Below, piece by piece: positions 7,399 to 15,685 of a stretch of DNA of 64,000 nt. Both the position numbers and the translations under genes were made by a program. Under the pieces are notes generated by a model. That model did not search any database. It saw only the letters and a list, made by a program, of their open reading frames with translations, and was not told the DNA's origin. Each line of letters opens with the position of its first letter. Within the stretch, counting starts at the first letter, position 1. The DNA is from Streptomyces huiliensis (lineage in GTDB: Bacteria; Actinomycetota; Actinomycetes; Streptomycetales; Streptomycetaceae): contig NZ_JAIQLH010000041.1 in the NCBI RefSeq assembly GCF_020037025.1, forward strand, positions 1 to 64,000. Reading direction: 5' to 3'.

Positions 7399-9216
7399 GT
7401 GGTGGCAAAGGCGCAGGTCAAGGGCACTGACAGGAATTCGCTGGTCCCTACAGAGAGTATGACGCCTCTCACCAGCACCACCCCTGCCATAGCGGCTAAC
7501 CCCCTGACAGGCACCGTCTTCGAGACGACCTTGCGGGGGGTTCGCTGCATCAGGCTCTCCGTATGGACCGACGAGACGACGTCCCCGGAACGGCAGCGCG
7601 AAGCAGACGACCAGGCCGCCGCCGCCTTGAACATCGACTTCGGCACCGGCGCCACCCTCCGCGAGGCCGTTGACCTTGATGTCTCCGCTAGCACGACGTC
7701 CCCGTTCGATCGTCCGCAGCTAGGCGCGTGGCTCGCCCGACCGGACGACTTCGACGCCTTGGTGTTCTGGCGCTTCGACCGGGCCATCCGAAGCATGGGA
7801 CACATGGCCAAACTGGCCGAATGGGCACAGAAGCACCAGAAAGTCTTGGTGTTCGCGGAAGGGGTCGGCGGAGGCCGACTGATCTTCGACTTCAGCAACC
7901 CCATGGACCTCATGAGCCGCCTCATGATGACGCTGTTTGCGTTCGCGGCCGAAGTCGAGACGCAATCGATCAAAGAGCGAGTGACCGGCGCCCAAGCCGC
8001 CATGCGCACCATGGCGCTCCGCTGGCGCGGCGGCGGTGCTGCCCCGTACGGCTACATGCCCATCCCCATGCCGAAGGAACACGGCGGATCGGGCTGGACG
8101 CTCGCACAGGATCCCGAGGCCGTGAAGGTCATCAAGCGCATTATCCGCATGCTCAAGAAGGGTCTGGCGCTGCACACGATCGCGCTCACCCTGAACGAGG
8201 AAGGTGTCCCCGCGCCGGCGGAGCACTGGGCACGCCTCAAGCACAAGCTCAAGCACGGCGACCAGGCCGACGAGGTGCCGATGCCCGCACGTCGGGGGAA
8301 GCACCCGAAGTTCGCGCAGTGGCAGGCACGCAGCATCGCGAAACTCCTCCGCCGGGAAACCTTGCTCGGATGGAAGATGCACGACAACAAGCCCGTTCGT
8401 GACGACAAGGGCAATCCGATCATGATCACGGAAAGCCCGATCCTCACTCGCAAGCAATTTGACGAGGTCGGCGCACTCCTCACCAAGCCTGCCGCGGACA
8501 AGCCCGAGGACAAGCCCACCGCCCCGGTCCGCAAGGATTCGTCCGCCCTGCTGCTCCGCGTCATCCACTGCGCCGGATGCGGACGACGGATGTACTACAA
8601 GAAGGGCAAGCACACCTACGAGTGCGCAAGCTTCAAGTCGGGTGAGCGCTGCCCCGCCCCGACGACCGTGGGCGCCGGATTCGTGGACGAGCACGTCACC
8701 GACGCGTTCCTGCGGCTCGTCGGACCCGTGCAGTACACCCGCACCATCACCGTCCCCGGGTACGACCCTCAGCCCGAGATAGACGCCACCACGCGGGAGT
8801 TGGAGGAGCACCAGAAGCAGCAGGGACGGCAGAAGTCGAAGGCAGCGCAGGCAGCATGGCAGCGCCACTATGACGGCCTGGACACCCGTCTCGCCGAACT
8901 GGAGTCCCGAGAGAAGGTGGAGCCCCGCACGGAGCGCATCCCGACCGGCCGCACCTACGCCGACGACTGGCACCAGGCCGACACCGCAGGACGACGAGCC
9001 ATGCTCATAGAGGCAGGCGTCCGACTCGATGTCCGGCGGGGACGACGCGGCGGATGGCGCACCGTGGACGTGAAGCGCGTGGACTTCACGATCACCGGGG
9101 AACTGGCGCCCGTCGTGGAAGAAGCGGTTGCCGTCGCGGAAACCGTCCAGCGGGAGCACCAGCGGGAGCACGCTCCCGTCCCGGGTGCCCGCGCACGTCT
9201 CGCCACGGCAGCCTGA
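7399..9216 (+). CDS. int: Large serine recombinase (phage integrase)
   Basis: The enzyme performs attP x attB recombination through a serine nucleophile. The resolvase-type catalytic domain begins near CIRLSVWTDETTSPERQRE, where the Ser of RLS is the likely nucleophile. FWRFDRAIRS and the SIKERV helix follow. A recombinase domain (PYGYMPIP onward), a zinc ribbon (CAGCGRRM, later ECASF and GERC) and a coiled coil (about residues 460-500) come next. GTG 7399 has GGAG 10 nt upstream; ATG 7459 is an alternative and would shorten the product from 605 to 585 residues. The gene abuts attL, as usual for such phages. Confidence 0.95.
   Translation: MVAKAQVKGTDRNSLVPTESMTPLTSTTPAIAANPLTGTVFETTLRGVRCIRLSVWTDETTSPERQREADDQAAAALNIDFGTGATLREAVDLDVSASTTSPFDRPQLGAWLARPDDFDALVFWRFDRAIRSMGHMAKLAEWAQKHQKVLVFAEGVGGGRLIFDFSNPMDLMSRLMMTLFAFAAEVETQSIKERVTGAQAAMRTMALRWRGGGAAPYGYMPIPMPKEHGGSGWTLAQDPEAVKVIKRIIRMLKKGLALHTIALTLNEEGVPAPAEHWARLKHKLKHGDQADEVPMPARRGKHPKFAQWQARSIAKLLRRETLLGWKMHDNKPVRDDKGNPIMITESPILTRKQFDEVGALLTKPAADKPEDKPTAPVRKDSSALLLRVIHCAGCGRRMYYKKGKHTYECASFKSGERCPAPTTVGAGFVDEHVTDAFLRLVGPVQYTRTITVPGYDPQPEIDATTRELEEHQKQQGRQKSKAAQAAWQRHYDGLDTRLAELESREKVEPRTERIPTGRTYADDWHQADTAGRRAMLIEAGVRLDVRRGRRGGWRTVDVKRVDFTITGELAPVVEEAVAVAETVQREHQREHAPVPGARARLATAA
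7432..7459 (+). promoter_or_regulatory. Copy 1 of GGAATTC/TGGTCCCT motif
   Basis: The site reads AGGAATTCGC then TGGTCCCT, followed 6 nt later by AGTA. It matches sites at 9491, 9555 and 37416. Here it overlaps the 5' end of the integrase frame and ends at the alternative ATG 7459, so at this place it may act as an operator, or as a promoter for a leaderless message. Confidence 0.5.
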
Positions 9217-9335
9217 CGGGCCGTCAGGGGCGTGTGAGCCCTCGGACGCCCCTTGCCCGTCCGGGGCGCTCCGGGGCCCGCACGCGGCCGTCTCGCGCCT
9301 CGGGGCCGGGGTCGGCGGGCCGGACAGCGGAGAGG

Positions 9336-9418
9336 GTGGTGAAGTGGTGGTTTACTAGTAGTTTTTTGAATCACATAAAAAACCTAAGAGAAAACAGACT
9401 TGGGCCTCACTTCACCAC
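9336..9418. repeat. AT-rich nested inverted repeat
   Basis: The outer arms GTGGTGAAGTG (9336-9346) and CACTTCACCAC (9408-9418) are perfect 11-bp inverses. Inside are GTTTTTT (9361-9367) and AAAAAAC (9377-9383). The roughly 60-nt interior is strikingly AT-rich for this genome. It could be an origin, a protein-binding region or a recombination remnant. Confidence 0.7.
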
Positions 9419-9490
9419 ATCACCACCCGGACCACCGAGGGCACCCCTTGCAGACGGATCCGGCGGCAGCGGGCTAGGGCGCTGGGGAGC

Positions 9491-9520
9491 GGGAATTCCT
9501 TGGTCCCTCTTATGTAGTAG
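9491..9520 (+). promoter_or_regulatory. Copy 2 of GGAATTC/TGGTCCCT motif
   Basis: The site has GGGAATTC, then TGGTCCCT (9501-9508), then TTATGTAGTAG. It is nearly identical to copy 3, which lies 64 bp downstream. Its place upstream of the HNH/terminase operon and its plus orientation suit a phage promoter. Confidence 0.6.
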
Positions 9521-9554
9521 AGGCACCGACACCCGCCGCCCCTGCTGATGGCGC

Positions 9555-9584
9555 GGGAATTCGCTGGTCCCTCTTATGTAGTAG
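9555..9584 (+). promoter_or_regulatory. Copy 3 of GGAATTC/TGGTCCCT motif
   Basis: GGGAATTC (9555-9562), CTGGTCCCT (9564-9572) and TTATGTAGTAG (9574-9584) are in the same order and nearly the same spacing as in copies 1, 2 and 4. Confidence 0.6.
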
Positions 9585-9822
9585 GAGCGGGTTACCGCGC
9601 ACCCCTCACTGAGCGCTCCGGCGGTCTGAGTGCCCGACTCCTACCAAGCGTTCCCGCGCATCACGCGCCCCGCTGGTTACCGGGGTGGTCTGCCGAAGTC
9701 CGGGAGCGCGCGGGGACCGCACCGCCGACGTGTAACCCGCCTTCCGGGGCGCTACGGGGGCGTGGACGGATGCGGTCCCCTCGATGTCCGACCCGTTCGC
9801 CGGTGCGGGCCCTGAAAAAGGT

Positions 9823-9858
9823 CGAAGATGCCGAGCTTCATGAAGCTGCGCATCTTCG
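9823..9858. repeat. 36-bp near-perfect palindrome
   Basis: The two 18-nt halves match at 16 of 18 positions (CGAAGATGC..AGCTTCA and its inverse). A short T-rich tract follows. It lies 42 bp upstream of the HNH gene. A terminator, operator or replication/packaging site is possible. Confidence 0.7.
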
Positions 9859-9899
9859 TTTCGTTGCGCGTCGTTCCTGCGGCGCTGCGAGGAGGCATC

Positions 9900-10253
9900 A
9901 TGCGCTGTATCGACTGCACGGAGCCGGCAACCGCCCGCGGACGCTGCGAGGCTCACCACCAGGCGCACGAGGATCGTCCCGCGGTGCGGGCGCGTCGGTC
10001 TCGTGGCCGTCGTCGTGCGGCTCGTCACGACGGAGCCGCGCGGCTCCGGCGAGTGCTGGACGAGCGCGGTTCCGGTTGGTGTGCTTGGTGTCTCGGGGTG
10101 TACATGGCGTCGGGCCTTGAGGTGGATCACGTGCGTCCGCTCGCTCTCGGCGGGGACGACACGGACGGGAACGTGCACGTGTTGTGCCGAGAGTGCCACC
10201 AGCTCAAGACTGCGACGGAGTTCGGGCGCTGCGGGAAAACTCCCGCACGCTGA
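9900..10253 (+). CDS. HNH endonuclease
   Basis: The 117-residue protein starts at ATG 9900 with AGGAGG 5-6 nt upstream; a longer in-frame start at 9828 lies inside the palindrome and is unlikely. It carries paired CxxC motifs (MRCIDC, WCAWC) and the HNH core DHVRPLALGG...HVLCRECHQLKT. Such proteins nick or cut DNA with a metal at the core histidine. Free-standing HNH genes near terminase often assist packaging, though with a second HNH gene nearby this one might be a homing enzyme. Confidence 0.85.
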   Translation: MRCIDCTEPATARGRCEAHHQAHEDRPAVRARRSRGRRRAARHDGAARLRRVLDERGSGWCAWCLGVYMASGLEVDHVRPLALGGDDTDGNVHVLCRECHQLKTATEFGRCGKTPAR

Positions 10254-10314
10254 CCTCGGCTTGCGTGAAAACTGCCGCATGCTGACCTCGGCTTGCGTGA
10301 AAACCTCTGCATGC
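10235..10314. repeat. Two and a half copies of a 32-bp direct repeat
   Basis: Units begin at 10235, 10267 and 10299 with GAAAAC and contain CTGACCTCGGCTTGCGT. The first two differ at two bases; the third is partial. The array overlaps the 3' end of the HNH gene. Confidence 0.85.
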
Positions 10315-10365
10315 CCCGATTTTCACGATGGTCCGATGACGACCGAGGTTCTAGCGTGCCTGCCC

Positions 10366-10512
10366 ATGGACATCACCCCGTGGGCAGCTTCGGGCTACGG
10401 CCTCAGCGCTGCGCTTACCGCTGTGATCATTACTGCTGTCGCACATCCCGATCCGGAGGTTCGGCGACGCGCTCTTGTAACTCTGCGCGCTGTCTTCCAA
10501 CGGCGTAGCTAA
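10366..10512 (+). CDS. Small hypothetical membrane-associated protein
   Basis: The 48-residue frame starts at ATG 10366 (an earlier ATG at 10336 or 10337 is possible). It has a hydrophobic helix (GLSAALTAVIITAVA) followed by a charged tail (HPDPEVRRRALVTLRAVF). The sense-strand codon pattern and amphipathic layout make it credible, but no clear ribosome site is seen. Confidence 0.45.
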   Translation: MDITPWAASGYGLSAALTAVIITAVAHPDPEVRRRALVTLRAVFQRRS

Positions 10513-10523
10513 CGCGCCCCCAT

Positions 10524-10550
10524 GCCCCGGCTGCTACCGGCCGGGGCTTT
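10524..10550 (+). terminator. Rho-independent terminator
   Basis: An 8-bp stem GCCCCGGC/GCCGGGGC with an 8-nt loop is followed by TTT. It sits between the small ORF and the second HNH gene. Confidence 0.7.
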
Positions 10551-10580
10551 CACGTGCCCCCCTGCCTCGGAGGTGCCCCC

Positions 10581-10958
10581 GTGCCGAGACGTCCCCGCCC
10601 CCCGTGCAGCATCCCGGGGTGCCCCGATCTGACGCGCGCCGGCGGACGGTGCGAGCGGCATGCTCGTGAGGCTGAGCGGCAGCGTGGTTCCACGGTTCGT
10701 GGTGGCTATGACTCGCGTTGGCAGCGCATCAGGCGCCGCTACCTGTACGCGCATCCGTGGTGCGTGATCTGCTCGCGCACGGCGACGGTCGCCGATCACT
10801 TCCCGGAGTCCCGCCGGTCCCTGGTGGCTCGTGGCGTGCCGGATCCGGACGCGTGGTCGCGTCTGCGTCCGCTGTGCTCGTCGTGCCACAACCGTGAGAC
10901 GGCGCGGCTTCAACCGGGTGGTTGGGCGGCCGAAAGGATCAAGCCTCGACGGTCGTGA
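10581..10958 (+). CDS. HNH endonuclease, terminase-linked
   Basis: I chose GTG 10581 because GGAGG lies 7 nt upstream, giving 125 residues. Zinc-type cysteines appear at CSIPGC, WCVIC and CSSCH, and the catalytic H of the ADHFPESR segment belongs to the HNH core. HNH proteins placed directly before terminase genes are required for cos cleavage in several phages such as HK97. That position here suggests the same role and a cos-type packaging strategy. Confidence 0.85.
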   Translation: MPRRPRPPCSIPGCPDLTRAGGRCERHAREAERQRGSTVRGGYDSRWQRIRRRYLYAHPWCVICSRTATVADHFPESRRSLVARGVPDPDAWSRLRPLCSSCHNRETARLQPGGWAAERIKPRRS

Positions 10959-10972
10959 ATGTCCGAATTGAC

Positions 10973-10989
10973 CAGGGGGTGACCCCCTG
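10973..10989. other. Palindrome, candidate cos or terminase-binding site
   Basis: CAGGGGGT and ACCCCCTG flank a single G. A second inverted pair, CCCTGCC...GGCAGGG, overlaps it to the right. The position between the HNH and small terminase genes is where cos lies in HNH-type phages. The assignment is an inference. Confidence 0.35.
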
Positions 10990-11083
10990 CCTCTCCCGAC
11001 GCTGATCGGCAGGGAGGGAAAAAACTCTCGTGGCGAATTAGGCCATTCTTGTGGATCTTGAAATTCCGGAAAGGTGATCACTT

Positions 11084-11566
11084 ATGGGAATTCGGGGGGC
11101 GAAACCCAAGCCTCATATTCAGGCGGTCCGGGAGGGGACCTTTCGGCCCGACCGGAATTCCGAGGGTGCGCGCTTCGCCCCGACGGATCCGGTAGAACCG
11201 GACTGGTCGGAGCTGCTGCCGGGCGAGGCAGCCGAGGACGTTCGCGGGAAGGCTGCGGATGTCTGGGCGCGGACGATTCCCGCCCTGGTCATGTCCGCTG
11301 GTCTGACGGACGCACAGCGGGAAACCGCGATCGAGTATTGCGTAACGGTTGCGCGTCTTTGGCAGGCGGAGCGGGAGTTGAGCCGGACCGGCCTGGTAGT
11401 CGAGACGGAGCGCGGGAACGTGAAGAGTCCGTGGGTGACGATCGCGCACCAGTACCGGAGCCATTTTCGGGCGCTAACAGGGGAACTGGGGTTGAGCCCC
11501 GCATCGGCAACGCGAGTCACTCCGCCGGAGGACGGGGGCGACGATGACGACGGAGTGTTCGACTGA
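11084..11566 (+). CDS. terS: Terminase small subunit, P27 family
   Basis: The 160-residue protein opens with MGIRGAKPKP, a typical P27-family start. A DNA-binding helical domain follows (WARTIPALVMSAGLTDAQRETAIEYC), then a segment like other P27 proteins (SPWVTIAHQYRSHFRAL..LGLSP). It recognises packaging-site DNA and hands it to the large subunit. The gene overlaps terL by 23 nt. Its ATG is preceded by a modest AAGG site. Confidence 0.88.
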   Translation: MGIRGAKPKPHIQAVREGTFRPDRNSEGARFAPTDPVEPDWSELLPGEAAEDVRGKAADVWARTIPALVMSAGLTDAQRETAIEYCVTVARLWQAERELSRTGLVVETERGNVKSPWVTIAHQYRSHFRALTGELGLSPASATRVTPPEDGGDDDDGVFD

Positions 11567-13244
11567 CGATCTCCCCGTTCCTCCGGACGCGTTGCGCGAC
11601 CTCGGCTTGTCCGATGCGGAGATATCCGACGCGCTAGCGTCGCGTCCGCTCGTCGTCGCGTGCCAGGCTGCGGCGGCTCCGGGCGCGTTCTTCGATACCG
11701 CGGCGGCTCGTCGCGCTGTCTCGGCGATTCAGACGTTCAAACACACTAAGGGCCGTTGGGGCTCGACGCCGTTGAAGCTCGCCCCGTGGCAAGTCGTCTG
11801 GGTCGTTGCGCCAATTTTCGGGTGGCTGTATCACGACGACGAACTAGGCCGGCCGGTCCGCGTGATCCGGTCAGCGTGGATTGAGGTACCGCGGAAGAAC
11901 GGCAAAAGCACGTTGAGTTCCGGTGTCGGCCTGGTTCTGCTGCTCGCCGACCGGGAGATTGGTGCCGAGGTTTACGCGGCCGCAGGATCGCTTCCGCAGG
12001 CCGAGCGCGTCTTTGATGACGCTAAGCGCATGGCGCTCACGAGCCGGGCCGTACGCGGGCGTGTAGAGGTGCTGCGGGGCGTGATCCGTGTCCCCCGGAC
12101 CGGCGGAGTTTTCCGTGCCCTGTCGAAAATCGCTGAGACGGCCCACGGACTGAACGTAAGCGGTGCGATCGTTGATGAGGTGCACGTGCACAAGCGGCGT
12201 GACCTAATTGACGCGATCGAGACCGGCACGGGTGCCCGAGATCAACCGCTGGTGCTCTTCATCACGACGGCCGATGAGGGCACCGAGGGCAGCATCTACG
12301 ACGAGAAGCACACTTACACTCGCCGGATTGCTGATGGCGTCGTCCAGGATCCCGCGCACTACGGCGTGATCTGGGCGGCCGAGGAAGGCGACGACCCTTT
12401 TTCTGAGGCGACTTGGCGGAAGGCGAATCCGGGTCTTGGCACCTCCCCTTCGTTGGCGTACATGCGTCGAGAGGCGAACAAGGCCAGAAGCACACCGAGT
12501 TACTTCCCGACGTTTTGCCGTCTGTCGCTCAACCGGCGCATGCGGTCGTCGTCTCGCTGGCTTCCTCTGGACGTGTGGGACGCGAACGCCGGCCGGGTGG
12601 ATGAGGAGAGGTTCCGGCGTCGGCGCGCGTGGGGTGGTGTCGACCTCTCCGCGGTTTCGGACTTGTCAGCATGGGTGCTTGCTGTTGAATCGCGACAACC
12701 GGGCGTGGAACTTGAGTTGATCAGCCGGTTTTGGCTTCCCGAGGAACGGGCGGACGAACTAGAGCAGCAACTCATGGTGCCGCTTCGGCAGTGGGCGCGG
12801 GACGGGTTGCTGACCCTGACGGAAGGCGACGCGATCGACTACGGGGCGATAGAACGGCAGGTGATCGCGGACTGTCGCCGGCTGGACGTGCAACGGGTCA
12901 GCTACGACCGCATGTTTGCCGGACAGCTTGTCCAACGGGTCGAAGCGAAAACCCGCGGCGTGGACGTTGTGCCGGTCGCACAGACCTATCTCGGGATGTC
13001 TCCGGGCTGCAAGGAATTGGAGCGACTCTTGCGGGAGGGGCGGATTCGACACGGCGGGAACCCACTCCTGCGCTGGAACGCCTCAGTTGTTGAGGTGTAC
13101 CGAGACGGAAACGACAACCTTCGCCCGGTGAAGCCCGACAGAGACAAGGCGTCGGCGCGTATCGACGGAATTGCCGCTGCGGTGATGGCCCTTGACGGGT
13201 ACGTCCGTCGGCCGATTAGGCGCCCTCGGGCAGCGAGTGCGTAG
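11544..13244 (+). CDS. terL: Terminase large subunit
   Basis: The 566-residue motor/nuclease pumps DNA into the prohead. The ATPase domain has an adenine-type motif (LAPWQVVWVVAPIFG), Walker A (VPRKNGKST) and Walker B (GAIVDEVHVHK). The C-terminal RNase H-like nuclease carries GGVDLSAVSDLSAW, DYGAIERQV and a closing ASARIDGIAAAVMAL segment with conserved aspartates. The length is normal for the Terminase_1 group. The ATG overlaps terS and has a GGGGGCG site. Confidence 0.95.
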   Translation: MTTECSTDDLPVPPDALRDLGLSDAEISDALASRPLVVACQAAAAPGAFFDTAAARRAVSAIQTFKHTKGRWGSTPLKLAPWQVVWVVAPIFGWLYHDDELGRPVRVIRSAWIEVPRKNGKSTLSSGVGLVLLLADREIGAEVYAAAGSLPQAERVFDDAKRMALTSRAVRGRVEVLRGVIRVPRTGGVFRALSKIAETAHGLNVSGAIVDEVHVHKRRDLIDAIETGTGARDQPLVLFITTADEGTEGSIYDEKHTYTRRIADGVVQDPAHYGVIWAAEEGDDPFSEATWRKANPGLGTSPSLAYMRREANKARSTPSYFPTFCRLSLNRRMRSSSRWLPLDVWDANAGRVDEERFRRRRAWGGVDLSAVSDLSAWVLAVESRQPGVELELISRFWLPEERADELEQQLMVPLRQWARDGLLTLTEGDAIDYGAIERQVIADCRRLDVQRVSYDRMFAGQLVQRVEAKTRGVDVVPVAQTYLGMSPGCKELERLLREGRIRHGGNPLLRWNASVVEVYRDGNDNLRPVKPDRDKASARIDGIAAAVMALDGYVRRPIRRPRAASA

Positions 13245-13255
13245 GAGGGAGTCTA

Positions 13256-14692
13256 ATGGAATCGCCGATAGAGATGACGGCACGGCTGTACGGCAAGCTG
13301 ATGCGCCGGAAGCACGCGGCTAAGAAGTGGGCGGATGCGTACGAGGGGAAGCGGCCCCTGTTGTTCGCGTCGCCTGAATTTACGGCGCAGACCGGCGGGT
13401 TGTTCGAAGAGTTTTCCGACAACTGGTGCGCCACGGTTCCGGACGCGACGGTAGAGAGGCTGATGCCGCTTGGTTTCCGTCTTGAGGACGGCACGCTGGA
13501 CCAGGCGGCCGGCCGGGCGTGGCGACGGTCAGAGTGCGATGTGGAAATCGGTCTCGCGCTGTTGGACGCGCTGATTACCGGGCGGGCGTACGCGCTTGTG
13601 TGGAATCCCGGTGGGAGCGGCACCGAGATCACCTTTGAGCACGCGTCCAGCGCCGTTGTGGAGTACGTGCCGGGCCGTCGCCGAGTGCGCGCGGCGGGAC
13701 TCAAAGTGTGGGCCGACCGGTACGCGCATCGGGAGTTCGCGACACTGTTCACGCCGAACACGGTCTACCGGTGGGAACGTCGGTCCCGTGAGGGTGGGCA
13801 GTGGTCGGAGCGTGTGACCGGTCTCCGCCCCTCGGAGTCCGCGCACATTCCGAATCCGATCGGGTCTGTTCCGCTGGTCGAACTCCCCAACCGCTCCAAG
13901 CTTCACGGCCCGCCGAGGTCTGAAATTGCGTCCGTCGTCCCGCTACAGGACGCGGTGAATACTCTGTGGGCGCATCTGTTGACGGCAAGCGACAGTATGG
14001 CGCTTCCTGCGCGTGTCATCACCGGAATGGATCGTCCCGTCCGTGAGATCGTGGATCCGGAGACCGGGGAAGTGGTCGGCGAAGAAGATTTGCCGCTGGA
14101 TAAGTTCCGGTCGGACCGTCTGCTGTGGCTTGAGAAAGAGGGCGCGCGCATAGCGGAGTTCTCGGCCGCGAATCTCGAAAACTACATGAAGGTGATCGCT
14201 ACGGCGGTCGACCACATCGCGGCGCAGACGCGCACCCCACCTCATTATCTGGTGGGACAGATGGTAAACGTGAGCGCGGATGCGCTTGCCGCATCCGAGG
14301 CCGGTCTAGTCGCCAAAGTGACGGAGCGGCAACGGCACTTCGGTGCGGCACTCCGGGAGGTTATGCGGCTGGAAGCGCTTGCAGCCGGCGAGACCGGCCG
14401 GGCGGAAGCGCTGTCGCTCGGGTCGGTGGTGTGGAGGGATCCCCAGTTCCGCAGCGATTCCCAATACAGCGACGCGCTAGTGAAGTTGAAGGCGATCGGG
14501 GTTCCTGATGAAGCGCTGTGGGAGCGCATTCCGGGCGTTACCCCGGATGAAATCGAGCGGTGGAAGACGATGCGCACCGACGCCGCGGGCGCGATCCTCG
14601 GCGGGACCGTCGCGGACCTGTTCGGGCCGAAACCGATGCCGAGCGACCAGGGCGACGACGCGACGACCGACGAGATGCCGGGCGCCGCGTAG
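13256..14692 (+). CDS. Portal protein, SPP1 gp6-like
   Basis: The 478-residue protein forms the dodecameric DNA entry ring at one head vertex. It follows terL after 11 nt with an AGGAGGG site. The N-terminal part (ARLYGKLMRRKHAAKKWADAYEGKRPL), a central DAVNTLWAHLLTASD stretch and the segment RTPPHYLVGQMVNVSADALAASEAGL match the layout of actinophage portal proteins. Its stop codon TAG overlaps the GTG of the next gene (TAGTG). Confidence 0.9.
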   Translation: MESPIEMTARLYGKLMRRKHAAKKWADAYEGKRPLLFASPEFTAQTGGLFEEFSDNWCATVPDATVERLMPLGFRLEDGTLDQAAGRAWRRSECDVEIGLALLDALITGRAYALVWNPGGSGTEITFEHASSAVVEYVPGRRRVRAAGLKVWADRYAHREFATLFTPNTVYRWERRSREGGQWSERVTGLRPSESAHIPNPIGSVPLVELPNRSKLHGPPRSEIASVVPLQDAVNTLWAHLLTASDSMALPARVITGMDRPVREIVDPETGEVVGEEDLPLDKFRSDRLLWLEKEGARIAEFSAANLENYMKVIATAVDHIAAQTRTPPHYLVGQMVNVSADALAASEAGLVAKVTERQRHFGAALREVMRLEALAAGETGRAEALSLGSVVWRDPQFRSDSQYSDALVKLKAIGVPDEALWERIPGVTPDEIERWKTMRTDAAGAILGGTVADLFGPKPMPSDQGDDATTDEMPGAA

Positions 14693-15676
14693 TGGCGGGT
14701 GCCGAAGCGCTTGCCGACGCGCGGTATCGGCAGGTGCAGGCGACGGCTCGGAGCGTCGTTGAAGCGGTACAGGGCCTCTGGCGGGACGTCCCGCCGGACC
14801 GGATCCTCTCCGCGATGCAAGGGGACGTCGGACAGCAGATCCTCCGCGCGGTCGTCGCCGGACAGCTCTCCGCGGCGCAAGGGGCGCAGCAGTTCGTGAC
14901 GGGCGCCGTGCTGGCGCAGGGTGCGGCGGCGGCTCCGGCCGGCGCGGTGGATGCGCGCGCCCTGGTCGGTGTCGCGTCGGATGGGCGTCCGCTTGCGTCG
15001 TTGCTGTTCAACCCGGCGATTACGACGGCGCAGAGTCTCGCGGTCGGGGAGACGGCCGAGGTAGCGGCAGCGCGGGGGGGTGGCGCAGATGTCCATGATG
15101 GTGGCGACACAGATCACGGACACGGCTCGTGCTGCCACTCAGGTGGCCATGACGGCGGAGCGATCATGCGTGGCGTACGTGCGCGTCGTGCACCTTCCGG
15201 CGTGTGCGCGCTGTCTGATCCTCTCGGGTCGGCAGTACAGCCACAGCACGGGCTTCCAGCGGCACCCGCGGTGCGATTGCGGCATGCGGCCGATGGCAGA
15301 TAGGGACTGGAAGGCGACCCGGACGCCTGAGGACATGCTGCGGGAGATGACGCCGGAGCAGCAGCGGCGGGCCCTCGGCGCGGCAGGGGTTGAGGCTCTG
15401 GAGCGGGGGGCGGACCTCGGGCAGATCGTGAACGCTCGCCGTGGCCTCTCGACGGCAACGACCGGTCGCGGGCCGGTACAGGTCACGACGGAGGGGACGA
15501 CGCGGCGCGGCATCGGCGGGCGGGCCCTGGACGCCGGTTTCGGCAAGGCGGAGGGCGGCGGGCGGTACGAGCGGGCCCGTGAGGCGCGCCTGATGCCCGA
15601 GGCAGTGCTGAGGCTCGCTGGCGACGACCGGGAACGGCAGATAGCGCTACTGCGGAAGCACGGATACATCACCTAG
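14692..15676 (+). pseudogene. Minor head / head morphogenesis protein, frame-disrupted
   Basis: The N-terminal half (GTG 14692 to about 15074; AGAEALADARYRQVQATARS onward) and the C-terminal half (frame from 15080; ARCLILSGRQYSHSTGFQRHPRCDCGMRP) lie in adjacent frames. Together they match the usual phage minor head protein placed after the portal. The break falls in a run of seven G (15074-15080). Deleting one G restores a single frame of about 327 codons. The second part could start at GTG 15080. This may be a true mutation, programmed slippage or a sequencing error. Confidence 0.7.
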
Positions 15677-15685
15677 GAGGAACGG

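Larger units (their letters stand above)
9217..9899. other. Regulatory intergenic region of the phage
   Basis: No credible gene is present. The region holds an AT-rich nested inverted repeat (9336-9418), two near-identical promoter-like motifs (9491-9520 and 9555-9584) and a 36-bp near-perfect palindrome (9823-9858). It separates integrase from the HNH/terminase block. Confidence 0.6.

Noticed and set aside
7310..7458. tRNA gene as the integration target
   Set aside because: No cloverleaf or tRNA 3' end is visible at either junction; serine integrases do not usually use tRNA genes.
10235..10314. Direct repeats as a CRISPR array
   Set aside because: Units abut without spacers and there are no cas genes.
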